A stretch of DNA of 64,000 nucleotides from Thunnus maccoyii (taxonomy: Eukaryota > Chordata > Actinopteri > Scombriformes > Scombridae). The DNA lies in contig NC_056555.1 of assembly GCF_910596095.1 (NCBI RefSeq), positions 11,958,001-12,022,000 on the forward strand. Reading direction: 5' to 3'. The position numbers and the translations under genes are program-made. Position 1 is the first letter of the stretch, and each line of letters starts with the position of its first letter. Positions 1 to 18,300 of this stretch are shown piece by piece. The notes under the pieces were generated by a model that saw nothing but the letters and a program-made list of their open reading frames with translations, was not told the DNA's origin and did no database searches.

Positions 1-260
1 AAAATGCAGGTAGTTATGATTTAATCAAAACAATCTTTGTTGTTTTTGTTTTATTGTAACCATATTTCTGTGTTGCATTCACACAGTCAACACTTTTGCG
101 GTCCCTGAAGTCCATTTCTATGTACTGTTTGTTTTCAACAGACAAGTCAGCCTGCTGTTGTTTAAGAAGTTAATCTGGATTTAATATTGCACTTCAATAA
201 AGTTTGGGGGATTTGCGAAAAACAGGTTAAAAAAAAAAGCAGAATGCTCAAAATTGTTCC
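1..260 (+). terminator. Possible 3' end / poly(A) site of an upstream gene
   Basis: An AATAAA hexamer at 196-201 is followed by a T/G-rich stretch (TTTGGGGG), the usual layout of a vertebrate polyadenylation site. The sequence before it is AT-rich without an open frame, as in a 3' UTR. No coding part is inside the window, so the gene cannot be named. In human the neighbour on this side of SYPL1 is NAMPT, but nothing here proves that. Confidence 0.3.
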
Positions 261-1395
261 AGCACAGACCGATATATCCTGACTATATCAGGCTAAATAG
301 CATTCCTCATGAGGACTAAACTAATTTTCATGTGTAAAATTATCAGAGTGACCCGTTTATCTTTTAAGATGAATTTAACTTCTGTCTTTCTTATGGAGAA
401 ATGTAGTGTAATTTTTAAAATAAGTGCATGGATAAATTTAACTTTAAGCTGTCTCATGTTAGACACGTAGCAAGTCAAGCAGTCTTGTCTTTTTGAGGTG
501 AAATGACCCTTTATTAATTTTAACTGTGAGTTCATGGCTGCAGCTGGTGTTTGAGGTAAACCTCTTTCCTTTTTCTGCGTTGAAAGGATTTTTGAGAAAC
601 TGCTGTGTGATCTGAATCAGTCATATGACCCAGTCAGCAAGCAAAGAGGCGTCACACACGCAGTAACTGCAGCCTGGTCCAATGAAACCTCACTGTAGGA
701 CACTTCCGATGCCTTTTGCCTACTCGAGACTTGTTGGAGTCCACTATAACTTTCATGTGGATCCGAATCCCCTTCTGCGCATGTATTGTATTTGGTAATC
801 AACTGCTTACATAGTAGCTGCGTATTATTTTAAGCTGTCTTTCTGGTATTTGACAGCTGGACTAACTTTTTTTTTCCAGTCCAGTAAAAGAAAAGACAAA
901 CTTTCTTGCAATAGTGTGGAACCCATTGGATAAGGTGACGCTTTTTCATTTAGCATCCCTTTCCTGTAACTAAACCTACATGACGCTTCTTACCGAAAGC
1001 AAAACGCAAATTTGGCACACTTTCCGCGCTTTATCCGCTACATCGCCTGCGCGCATCACCAACCAAGCAGAGCTTCAGTTTTTCAAGCTACACTGCAAAA
1101 AATATCCACCTACCACTTATTATTTTTCCGTTAACATCTTTTATGAAAAGTTCTTAAACTGTATTTTCATTAAGTGTGGTGATTTCACATTCATAGTAGA
1201 CGTTTTCAATCTATTTGGCGCAAAGTTGGACTCTAAGACTCACTTTAAATAACGTAAAGTCGTCATTTTTTGCAGCGTTGGCAGTAAAACCACGTCATTC
1301 TGTCAAAAAAAAAACCTCCCCCTTTTTCCTCCCTGTTGGACCAACATCCACAGTTAAGAACAACTGGATAAAGATTTTGGATCTGAAGCAAAACC
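261..1395 (+). promoter_or_regulatory. sypl1: sypl1 5' flank, promoter and 5' UTR (approximate)
   Basis: This stretch precedes the sypl1 start codon and contains no convincing coding exon. Positions 950-1090 are locally richer in CpG and GC than their surroundings, and a TTTGGCGC E2F-like motif lies near 1214. A TGA at 1384-1386 is in frame with, and just upstream of, the chosen ATG, so translation cannot start earlier in this exon. The transcription start cannot be fixed by eye. Confidence 0.4.
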
Positions 1396-7281
<5,886 letters not shown>

Positions 7282-9310
7282 CAACACACACTGCAACACA
7301 CATGCACACACAAGTAACCACAGACACAGAGGAGACAGACACAAGCAGACTCGGAAACAGACACAGTTAGAGCACAGGTACACACACACATGCACACACA
7401 CATAATGCTCTGTGAAGACAAGGAGATGAAGGATAAATTGGTAGATGATCAATATAAAAGCTGTTGTCTTGGATTTGGACCTTTTCAGCACAGTAGCAGC
7501 TGTCCTACAATGCTACAAGTCATAGGAGAGTTGAATTGGCATTTTAGAACCCATATCATGCCCTGCACATTCATGGTACACTTTAACTGTTAAGAACAGT
7601 TCTGAAAGACATGTAAATTTCCCCAAAAATATTCTCTATAGGGCGAAAGCAACCCTGCAGGGGTGGCAGTACAAGGAGAAGGAGGCATGATACCTATATT
7701 TCATGTGTAGATTAGCTTTTATGTTTTATTTTTACCTGTTCCATGTATACTATAGCAACACCAATGCAATTAGTATGTCAAAACCTTTATTTGTGCCTGC
7801 TTACAACAACACCAAGATGGTTTCTTATGCTTTAGTAAGCAGATAGGCGTGCAGACAATGACCAAATGTGTTCACAACTTGAGCTTTATAGCAGCGTTAT
7901 GGCTCACAAAGTCTAGCGGTTCTCTCACTTCCCTGTTCCCATTTTAGAATACTGGTTGAAATTGTTATGCTTAATTATATGCTGATGAATGTAAGGTACT
8001 TTGTTGATTTAATTTTCTGTCGCAATAAGTATATAAATGTGATCACGATTTTCAGGGTGACAGAGAGGTAATGTTGTCTGTAGTGCACTATGAATCTCTA
8101 TACCTTATTATCATATCAGAAAATTACATTCATTGTACTGTATTTTACTGACATACAGTATATTGCATAAATTTGATATTGGCCTTAATATTGAGCCATA
8201 CATTGCGTATGTCTTAAATGTGTGGACTTATTGCACGTTTTGTATGTTTTTAGATTAAAAGCGTTTGTGTATGCACTCAAATATTCATTCATTCATTCAT
8301 TGACTCTCTCACAGTTACACCGTTTGCCACCTAGTGGCTAAAACAATCACATTTTTTAATTTTCCTCCTGTCTGCAATAGTGTGAGTGCAGAAATGTATA
8401 CACTGATGAAGGCATTATTCTTTACTCATTAAAATAAATATATATCAGTTAGCACCAAGGATGAGATGTAGATGAAGAAGCAGACAAGTTAGTGAAAGAT
8501 GTTGAAGTTGTTCTTAGTTTGTACATTCTGCTCTCATGTGGTGCTTAATATGCTTTTATGATGCCACTCAAAGCACTGTGAGTGTGTAAATTTCTAAAGA
8601 ATACTTGATTGAGAGTTGGGAACTTAATTAGTTCAGGAAAATCTTGCCATGTGAGTGCCTCCAAGGTTTGAAATCTTCCAGTTTCAGGCTTTGAGTTGTT
8701 TAGTCTCTATTAAGGTACCAGCTGAAGGTTAAATCCTTCCATGATTTAAAAAAAAAATCTTTTTTTTTTTTTTTGTCATCATGTTGAATGTATTAGTGAC
8801 TTCTTTACTTATTTTCCATTACTGTTAAACACTACAATCTGCCAAAGCTCTATTCTTCTCTTCCCAAATTAAACTCATTAAATATCGCCATGTGGTATTA
8901 AATGAATTATTTTGTTGTCATTCAAACCAGTCCATCTTCATTTTCCGTTGGTATTTTTTGTTGTTTTACTTTTCATTTTCAGTACATAGTATGTAGAAGG
9001 TTAGTTGAAGTAATTCCTGATTGTGTTTTTCTTTTATGTCTGTTGCCTTTTGATATTGTAAAAATGTAAGCGGGTTGATGTAGATCCATTTAACTTTACC
9101 CAAGGACAAAGTTAAATGAAGCAACGAGCATGCGGGGTGTACTGGTTATGCCTCTGCACTCTTGTAATCATCATCCAACCAGCTATAGCTTTGTCAATGA
9201 TTCATATGCATTTAACCTGCCAAACCGTCTCATTCAAGAGATATACATCCACTCTGTGACATGCAAAATTTCAATGTGCCTTTGTTTTGTTTTTGCAATA
9301 AAAATGAATG
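7282..9310 (+). other. sypl1: sypl1 3' UTR (extent uncertain)
   Basis: No further coding exon follows the sypl1 stop. Candidate polyadenylation hexamers are ATTAAA at 8254-8259, AATAAA at 8433-8438 and AATAAA at 9297-9302. The last is followed by a T-run and GT-rich DNA, the best downstream element of the three. CA/GT repeats lie just after the stop (7280-7400). Confidence 0.5.
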
Positions 9311-9741
9311 ATTTTTTTTTTCATTGATCTCTTTGGTGATTTCCCTGTTTGTGTGTGGTTGTATGTACTGTATGTGTGCACATACATGTATTTTATATTT
9401 GCAGATTTAAACATCTAAAGTTAAATATACAGAATTATAACTGTTTGGATTCAACTGGTCTGTAGTGATCAAATCTGGTGGGAATAAAAGGTTAAACAAG
9501 AGTGAAAGCATTTAAAGGTGTAGAAGCATTTATGATAAAAAAAAAAAAAGATTATTATTATTAACAGTACTTTTTATTTTTAGGTTTGTCAGAACATTGT
9601 GGTCGAGTTATTCTGTGCATGTATGAGAGTGACAGAGAAAGAGAGAGCTGAAGAATAGATAACTGTGCTGGTTTGTGTACAATATGAGGAAGACAGGAAG
9701 CATTGCCTTCAACCACAAATGATTATAAGTGTGTATGGACT

Positions 9742-9742
<1 letters not shown>

Positions 9743-9812
<70 letters not shown>
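9743..9812. repeat. (GT)35 microsatellite
   Basis: An uninterrupted run of about 35 GT dinucleotides, the longest pure dinucleotide tract in the window and likely length-polymorphic. The surrounding 9310-12100 is otherwise non-coding, AT-rich intergenic DNA in which I see no gene. Confidence 0.97.
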
Positions 9813-9814
<2 letters not shown>

Positions 9815-12800
9815 ACATGCGCAAATATGAATCAGACCTGATTTGACACAACAGCATAAACTAATCAAGGTCATTTCCTTGCCCTAATTTAAATCTATCA
9901 TTTCCTCTGTACTGTATCTTCACCCTCATATGACTCTCTTGCTCTCATTCTGATAAAGCTAAAAAGAAAATGTGCTTGTTGTGTCATGTGATCATTGGCG
10001 TTTATGCATTAGATTCTTTAGTTCTGTTCAGGGTTTATAACACCAGACAGTAATGCATTTGCCATGAAGTGGGACATTTACAGTATGTGAGAGTGTGGGT
10101 GAGAGAGTGAGTGCTTAATCCCACCTGGATTTTTTTTTTTTTTCCTAGATTTGTGGTGATTATCTGCACCTGTGGACGTTTCATTCAGATGAGGTAAAGA
10201 TATGCAGCTGTACAATATAACTGCTGTGGTGCATCTGTTGAATAAAAATGGTATCCAAAAGACCACTTGCTTCAATATTATCAGAGAAACATTGTGGTTT
10301 ACGTCAAGTTTCTTGAAACGTAGATGGTTCCATGCGCTACCACCATTCAGCCTGATTTTGCACATGAAGTGCAGCTTCTGTTTTCAGCCGCAAGAGGGCA
10401 ATGTAGTGCCATGCGCTTTACTACTCAAGACACTCAAAGAAGCCTGCTGTATAACGTCTTGGGGAAACCTTGAGCTCAATGAAACTTATTGATCAGGAGA
10501 ATTCAGAGAATTTAGTTTCTCAATTAAAGTCACTTGTCATATCTATACTTTTTTATTTACTTCAACATCCTATTTATATGACTGCAATGTGTGGTAGAAT
10601 TTAAACACATGCAGCAGTAGGAAAATCACAGGTGTAAATCATATAATGAATTAACGTTGGCTGGAGCCTATTTAGCTGCTTAGTTTTAGAGTCTTGCTAT
10701 TGTGCATGCTGACTCACTGACACACTGTCATGACTTAAAGACCTATTTTTTAACAGAATGCATCATTACTTGTCATAGCAGGAAAAGCACAGATGTTACT
10801 AATAGCATTATCGATGGCTCTTTTCCATTTAGGTGTCACAGAAAGCCATCCAGCGTGCACAACACGAGGGTTCCTGAAACCTGCCCACATAAATGGAATT
10901 CAGCGATGACTCATGTTATGAATTGCGCCTGTGCTTTTCCTAGTATGACGTTAAAAAGGTCTTCCTTGAAAAGGGTCTTTTGGGACACTTGAATAGAACT
11001 GAGACATTGTTATAAGGTCTATTGACATGTCCCAAGAATCCCCATTTAATGCTGTTAGTTATATTATATAAAGTTATATTTTGGAAGCTACAATTAAAAT
11101 CAAACTATACATTTTGTATGGGATTAAACTTGTGTCATAATTTAAAAGAATATAATCCCATACATTTTGCTAGGGACATCTCGTAGCTTCTTGAAACACC
11201 CCAGTCTCTGGGCACTTGTGGTGTCCAACCTCTGACCTCACATGCACAATGTTGCTACACAATTCAGACTTCACTTTTAGTGAATTTTTAGTGACATTTT
11301 AGTGAAACTAGCATAAAACAATAAACTTTTTGCTGTGTGCACAACTGAACAAGTCACTGTAATGCTGCAGCTTTAACCTTAAAATGTCATCTGGGCTACT
11401 AACCCCGTAATGTTGGTAAAGCAGTTTTACTGTTATTAATAGCTTTGACCTCCTCTTTCCAAAATCCATTATTACTTTGCAACATTCTGGCAAGCGTAAT
11501 AGTACTATATTGTTTTAATGAAGCAGAAAGAAGAGTTAAATCTAGCACTGGTGCGTTTCTTTCTTTCTTTTTTTTTTTTTTAACTCAAACAAGGGCCCAT
11601 GTCTAATGTTTTCCGCCTCAAGACACACCATAAAAAGGCACAGCAGTGTGCAGTTCATTCACATGTTAATTCCAGCCACTTCATATTTATTTTTTTAAAA
11701 AAAGGCAAATTGCCACCTTATTTCACAATAGTATAGATAGCATAGACCCCTTGCATATTAAGGGCATTTGCCTGGTATACTGTATGCTTTGTGCTGAGAC
11801 CAGACCAATTAAATCAATACCAATATTAATATTGCTACCTTCATTAAATAACAACATTTTCCAGTCATAGCAACAGGCATATGGCCTGCAGTCTCCATTC
11901 TGTATCGTCATCATATCCAGGGATGTGCATAAGATCTGTGGACACAAAAATCAAGCCATGATGCTGATACTGTGCCCTACACAATGTTATGCAATACTAT
12001 CAATCATGTCGTCAATCCTTCTTCACCTACCAAGCATGTATTTTCATTGAAAGATCATAGACATCAGAGCCAATGTTATTCAACTGACTTATGCTATCTC
12101 TGTTGTACCTTCAAAGCTGCCAGTTTTCTCTAACTTTGAGCTCATGTCTGTTGTGAACTTAAAGGAAATGATAAGAGGGATAAAATCAACAACCTGCAAT
12201 CTAGATACACACCTGACACATGATCTCAAATAGATTATTGATCCTGTATGTCCCTCCATTCTATTCTATTATTAATAGCTCTCTAATCACTGGAAACTTT
12301 CCATCCAGTTTTAAACATGCTGTGATACAACCCCTCTTAAAAAATCTAACCTTGACCCTGTTGATCCAGCCAACTATAGGCCTATATCTAAGATGCCATT
12401 TTTATCAAAAGTTTCAATCAGTTTAAATTTCAATTAGGCTTTCATTTTATATACAGCACAGAGACAACTCTCCTTAAAGTGACTATGACCTTCTTTTAAA
12501 CACAGATGCAGGCCCCTTATTGATTTGAGTTCTTCTTGACATCAGCTCTGCTTTTGATACAATAGATCATGAGCTTTTGTCTTTTAAATCATTTGAGGGA
12601 TTGAATAGGTATCTCAGGTCATGCTTTTAACTGGTTTAAATCTTATCTTTCTTACAGAACACTCTCAGTACTGCTTGGTAACTCCTCATCTTTCTCTACT
12701 TATATTATTTGTGGGGTGCCACAAGGTTCTATTCTGGGTCCAGTCCTTTTCTCAATATATATGCTCCCATTAGGTCACATAATGCAAAGACATAATGTGT

Positions 12801-13701
12801 CCTACCACTGTTATGCAGACAATACCCAGATATACTGTATATACCCATCACCCCAAATGACCCAAATAGCCTAATCTACCTGCAAAACTGTTTAAGTGAA
12901 ATTAAAGAGTGGATGTATCAACACTACCTGCAGCTCAACAGTAATGAAACAGAGGTACTACTAATTGGTCCACGCTGCGCAGCTGAGCAGCTCAAGCACC
13001 AGCTGGGCTCTCTAGCTCCCTATAAAACACATTCTGCTAGAAGTTTAGGGGTTATATTTGTCTCTAACCTCACCTTTGAGGAACAGGCCAAGAAAGTTGT
13101 CCAAATGTGTTTCTTTTTACAATTAAGAACCATCTCCAAAATTAAACCTTTTCTGTCCTTCAGTGATTTGGAGAAGGTCATACATGCTTTTATCGTTTCC
13201 AGACTTGACTATTGCAACTCTCTGTACTCGTGCCTTAGTCAGAAGCAATTGTCACGCCTACAACTGGTCCAGAATTCAGCTGCCAGGCTTTTATTGGGTA
13301 TTAAGAAAGGGGATCACATTACACCTGTTTTAGCATCATTGCACTGGCTCCCTTTACATTTCAGAGTTGATTAAAAAATTTTATTACTTACTTTTAAAGC
13401 CCAACTTGGACTGGCCCCAGAATATATAACAGACCTCTTAAAATTCTATGAACCTGAATGTGATCTTAGATCATCTAAGCAGTTACTCCTCAATGTTCAC
13501 AGGTCCAATTTTTTAACCAAAGGGGATCAGGCTTTTGCTGTCAGGCCCCCCGAAACTCTGCAATGCACTTCCTATAGACATCAGACTGTGTTCAAATCTG
13601 TGAACCTACTCTTTTAGGATGGCATTCTTGTAATGTACCAATGTTGAGTGTGTGTGTGTATGCTTCTACACACATATATTTGTTTCTGTGTAGATATGAA
13701 T

Positions 13702-14212
13702 GGGTGACAAATTAAAGGAAAAACTGGTACAGGTCTGAATGCTTGACCCCTACAGTGAGGGGATTAGGTGGCTCTGTTATGCTGTGGGGGGCATTTTGCT
13801 GGCATGGTTTGGGTCCACTTGTCCCCTTAGAGGGAAGGGTCACTGCAAATCAATACAAAGTTGTTCTGAGTCATTACCTTTATCCTATGATGAAACATTT
13901 CTATCCTGATGGGAGTGGTCTCTTCCACGATGACAATGCCCCAATTCACAGGGCACGAGGGGTCACTGAATGGTTTGATGAGTATGAAAATGATGTGAAT
14001 CATATGTTATGGCCTTCGCAGTCACCAGATCTCAACCCAGTTGAATACCGATGGGAAATTTTGAACTAACGTGTTAGACAGCGCTCTCCACCATCATCAT
14101 CAAAACACCAAATGAGGGAATATTTTTTTGAAGAATGGTGTTCCTCAACCTTGACATTGATTCAACAAGTCTCTCAAACTCTTCTGGAGGGATGACCACC
14201 ATTCTTCCATTA
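13702..14212 (+). mobile_element. Tc1/mariner transposase relic nested in L2 copy A
   Basis: Starts with GGGTGACAAATTAAAGGAAA, the terminal sequence of a Tc1-like family widespread in fish. A 108-codon open stretch (13743-14069) encodes the C-terminal catalytic half: GGSVMLWGAFCWHGLGPL, a DDNAPIHRA motif with the second catalytic Asp, and SPDLNPVEY with the catalytic Glu. The first catalytic Asp and the DNA-binding N terminus are absent, so it cannot be active alone. From about 14146 to 14212 the sequence is the reverse complement of what should follow (read backwards it gives [14 protein letters not shown]), so the 3' end is a fold-back. The matching right terminal repeat is missing. Confidence 0.85.
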
Positions 14213-14408
14213 AAATTTATATTTATAAATGGATTTTATCACCTTGTTTCACCTCAGTAATATTCTACTATTTTATTTGTTCTTGATCTACCTTAGCACT
14301 GTCTTAATAGTTATTCTTACTGTCTCTACTCATTTAATCTGTTCTATTTTTATTGCCTTGTGAAGCACTTTGTAACATTTATTTTGACAAGTGCAATATG
14401 AATAAAGA

Positions 14409-14487
<79 letters not shown>

Positions 14488-14489
14488 AT
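14409..14489. repeat. (ATT)n(GTT)n microsatellite at the L2 3' tail
   Basis: About 14 ATT units followed by about 11 GTT units. It directly follows AATAAAGAT of the L2 3' end, where such tails are formed by the element's own retrotransposition. Confidence 0.95.
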
Positions 14490-14599
14490 TACACACAGGC
14501 CAAGTATATTATGACTGTTTTTGTATTCTTCTCTTTTTATTTTATTTAAAAAAAAATGTAATTTCTAATCTTTCCTAATGTGCTCTCATGTGACCTTGT

Positions 14600-15350
14600 T
14601 ACTGTCCGACGGTGAGCACCCTGTGTAATATTGAGAGGCTTTCAGCTGTACCTGCAAACTGAACTTTTGAACTCGTGAATAGCCGCCCTGTGTCCGACCG
14701 ATGCCGAACGAGCCCGAAGCGTGCCGACAGTGACGTCAGCGTATCTCGTTCTTTCGTTTTTCGCCTGCTGCTGCGTGCGAGAAGGAGAGAGAGGAAAAAA
14801 CGGCTCTCAGCAAAGCAACAAGAAGGAAGAGCAATGGCGACACTGGATCGCCAAATACCAAGTCCGGATACCTTCCTTTGCGAGCCTTGGTCTTCCTTCG
14901 TCAGTGCGGCTAAATTACGTTTTGTTGACAGTAAGTTCGCACGTCGGTAGCGTTGTTGTTTTTGCGGACAAACTGTCGGGAAGTGCGTGGTCCAACTGTC
15001 TGTGATTGAGTTGAGTTAAGCTCCTCCACCATGCAGGGTCTGTCAAAGCGCAGCAAAGTAACTGTCAAAAAATATCACCACGAAATGCAATATTAATAGG
15101 TTGCTTTGGCAGACGTGCACAGACGAAGTGGACAAAGCTAACCGTTACAGTGCGGAGTTTGTGCGGTTGACGCGAGCAGTAAAATGAAACCCGCAACTGT
15201 CCAGGTGTAAGTTTGTTAGCTTTGACAGCTCCACTTGATTCAGGAAGCCAGCTCAGGCGCTAGCAAGCTAATGCTAACCCGACAGCCAGCCTCAGACCAG
15301 CATGGCTCCAACGCATGGCCCCAAAGTTTGTTGTGAATGCTCCTGCGTGT
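14600..15350 (+). promoter_or_regulatory. atxn7l1: CpG-rich atxn7l1 promoter and first exon region
   Basis: CpG dinucleotides become frequent (for example 14690-14800 and 14930-15190) after kilobases of AT-rich DNA, as at a vertebrate CpG-island promoter. It overlaps the first coding exon and the start of intron 1. A CRE-like TGACGTCA lies at about 14731-14738. The exact transcription start is not visible. Confidence 0.65.
14834..14930 (+). CDS. atxn7l1: atxn7l1 exon 1 (coding part)
   Basis: 97 nt, donor GTAAGT at 14931, ends in phase 1. It encodes [19 protein letters not shown] and [13 protein letters not shown], close to the start of vertebrate ATXN7L1. The frame stays open upstream to 14663, without another ATG. 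Confidence 0.9.
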
Positions 15351-18300
15351 TTGTAAGTGTCTGTTTTTGTCTACCCAGACGCAGACTCGTCCTTGGAGAA
15401 CAGCGACAAAGAGCTTTACTGCCTCGGTGAAGCCGTGAAGCTCCGCAAAGAAGGTGAGGAAGTTACATTAATACACACAACGCTGTCACGATGATGGGTT
15501 GTTGTTGTTGTTGTTGTTGTTGTTATTGTTGGGAAGAAATACCACCCATGCGCTACAGTATTAAGGATGACAGGATATTTCTGTTCTAACTACTTTTCAC
15601 ATATATTACCAATTATTAGTGCTGCCAGTCGGTTTTTCTTATCAGTGAGGTCATACGTATTAAATAAACCTGTAATGAGTGTTGACAACTACGATAGGTA
15701 TCCTCTATTTAGGTTGCAACTAACAGTTGTTTTCTGTATCAATTAAGTTGGCCGTTGATTTCTCTATTAATAATTTTGTGTACAAAATGTCATAAAATAG
15801 TGAACAGTGTCCATAATAAGTTCTCACAGCCCAAGGTGACATATTACTTGATATGGTTGACCTCTTGTTCAAAAGCTAAATATATTCAGTTTACAATTAT
15901 ATGTGACAAAGAGAAGCATCAAGTCTTCACATATAAAAAACTGGAGTCAGTGAATGTTTGATATCTTGGTGTGACTGAAACGATCAATTGATTATAAAAA
16001 TAGTTGCCAATTAATTTGTCGACTGCCCAATCAACAGAACAAAAAAAAAATACTGTTCATTAGAATGGCATCAAATATTAACCAGTAGTTGTTACATACA
16101 TCTTGTGATGTTCTGGGATATCTTACATATCATGGAGCAAGTGAAATGTGATGAATAGGATGATGGAAGTTGCGGCTCTATCTTTGAAGCAGAAATTGCA
16201 TATTTTTCCTTTTTCGGGTGTTTTGCTGGTGAAAAAGACTGTGTTTGTCACTGCTGCTTTGCTGAGTTGACGTTTGTGAAAGAATTGTGCTAGTTTCAGT
16301 ACTACTCTATCATAGTTTCAGCAGAGGGCCAACTAAAAACTAGTGGGCATCAGAAGTATATTATTTTTTTGTTAATGTTGTATGTTAATGTAACTTTAAT
16401 TAAGCTATTGTGCAGTTAGCTGGAGAATAGAGGTGCTGAATTCTGTTTTTCAGTGTTACCTGTTGTCTAAGACAAACTGTAGTCCCGTGATCTCTGGATA
16501 TGTTATCTACATGTGTTTGATTGGGGAACGTTATCAGAGTATTTTTGATAATTTCAGTCAGAGCCTGAGACTGAACAGACCTAATGGGCTCTGCACGTGA
16601 CTGCCCGAAAGTCTTTCTTGTTTTTGTCTTAACTGTGTTGTGTTAGGGCTCTTGTTTAAAAATTCAGTTTATGTATTTTGTTTACAAGGAGGAGGTTGTG
16701 GGGTGTGGAGGATTGTCCTTAAGCAGTGAGTGGGTACCTCCGCCCCCCCAACCCCTCCAGGGACAGAGCCAGAGGAGTTCCTCCTCACCTCACCACGTAT
16801 AAATACCCACAGGAGCACGCGCTGCACGGTTGAGTCATTCCTGAAATTTTGAGCGTGCTGCAGCCCTCGTACAAACGCACACAGCTAGGGAAACTCTTCA
16901 CACTCTCACTGGTCGAATACCAACCCCTCCTCCCACACACACACACATACGCACACACACACTCACATGCCTCATCTTCCTCTCTCAGAGCCAGACTGGA
17001 GCGCTGTTTCCAGAATCGCTGATCTGTTGGCTGGCAACTTGACACTAAGGCCTGCTGAGAGTGATATACACACGCACACACACACACACACATAGACAAG
17101 CCTAGCAAACACACGAGGACACACATTTTAAATGCTTTATTTGTATATTTGTATGTAGCAGGAATAAAGCGTGACTCATATATTACATGTTAACTCACTT
17201 GACACTTCAGTCCACACACATACTGAATATTTGTAGATGGTACAACCAGGTTGGCAATAATTGTTGTGTGTGGTGCAGGATGTGATTGGTATCTCTGTCT
17301 TTCTCACACACGCACACACGCATACAGTGGAGATGTTGACAGCCAACAGCAACATAGTCCGACTAGACTGGCAGCCACTGTCATCGTCTCACTAGAAATA
17401 GGCGGTGCTGTAATACAGCTATGTGTATGATGACTACTCTTGTTAGCAGGAATAGGGATCAGCAGAAACTTCCTGATATGATAGTGATTCTTTAAACACA
17501 GATTCAGTATGTATTGATATTCTTTGAGTGTATTCTGAAGTATGAAAAAACAGCTGATTGATACTTGAGTGATAGTCTGTATCAGCTATATGAGGTAAGG
17601 TAGATTCAAATAACATGGTGCAGTGCATTATTACAGATTACTTCAATGAAAAATGCATTAACAAAATAGCGTAAAATGAGCTAAGTAAAAAAACAAATGA
17701 ATGAGCCAGTACTTTATATTGTCAGAATTGAAGCACAATCTGGAATAAAGGCAATTTATAGCAAAAAACTAACTTTAAGATAAGTGTAGTCAGTGAATTG
17801 AGGTTTTGTTGCCTCATGAATAGAAAATATTGAAGTTGAATTGGCTTGTTCTCGCAAAGGAAAACTTAGAGTACACTTGATGTGAATGCTTGATTGTAAC
17901 GACAGTATCGCCTTCTGTGATCGGTCACTGAAACCACTCTTAGGGTTTATTTAATAAATGGCCTTGTGCAACAATTTACCTGGCAGGAGTTCACTTTTTC
18001 AGCTTGGCTTTTTATATTGAGCCAAAACCACTACACGATCAGATGACTCTGATCTTGAAAACATTTTGCAATGAAAGCCCTCTGATAACTGGAAACTTTA
18101 TACAGCGATCAGTGTGTGTACTTGGCAAGCAAGAAGAACAGTGGGTTAACCTTTTAAAATGATGAATATCACATCATCCCACAACACGTGTTGCGTTTCT
18201 ACATGTGACATACCGTTCTAACAGCTTATTGTTATTTTGAACAACTTTACCTACAAGAAACCCCCTGCTGCCTACTTTTGGGTGCCGACTGCAAACCCTA

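Larger units (their letters stand above)
12118..14489 (+). mobile_element. L2-type non-LTR retrotransposon, 5'-truncated relic (copy A)
   Basis: A broken ORF2 reverse-transcriptase region is readable with frameshifts and stops: SFKHAVIQPLLK (about 12310), ANYRPISKMPF, then [22 protein letters not shown] (about 12715-12775), HCYADNTQIY (about 12810), LQLNSNETEVLLIGPR, and after it HAFIVSRLDYCNSLYS...LQLVQNSAARLL...ITPVLASLHWLPLHFRV. The catalytic YADD is YADN, so it is dead. The 3' end has the L2 signature TGTGAAGCACTTTGTAACAT and AATAAAGATATTATT..., running into an ATT/GTT microsatellite. The 5' half (endonuclease, ORF1) is missing, as expected from 5' truncation during insertion. A Tc1 fragment interrupts the 3' part. 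Confidence 0.88.

Noticed and set aside
9608..9874. Frames made of alternating Thr-His or Cys-Val codons
   Set aside because: They are translations of the (GT)n microsatellite; the same holds for 1423-1715, 1927-2284, 16785-17126 and 29795-30120.
12913..13374. 153-codon open frame as a protein-coding gene
   Set aside because: It is the C-terminal part of an L2 reverse-transcriptase ORF2, with the YADD motif changed and broken frames on both sides; a transposon relic, not a host gene.
13743..14069. 108-codon open frame as a host gene
   Set aside because: It encodes only the catalytic end of a Tc1 transposase and lies inside an L2 relic.
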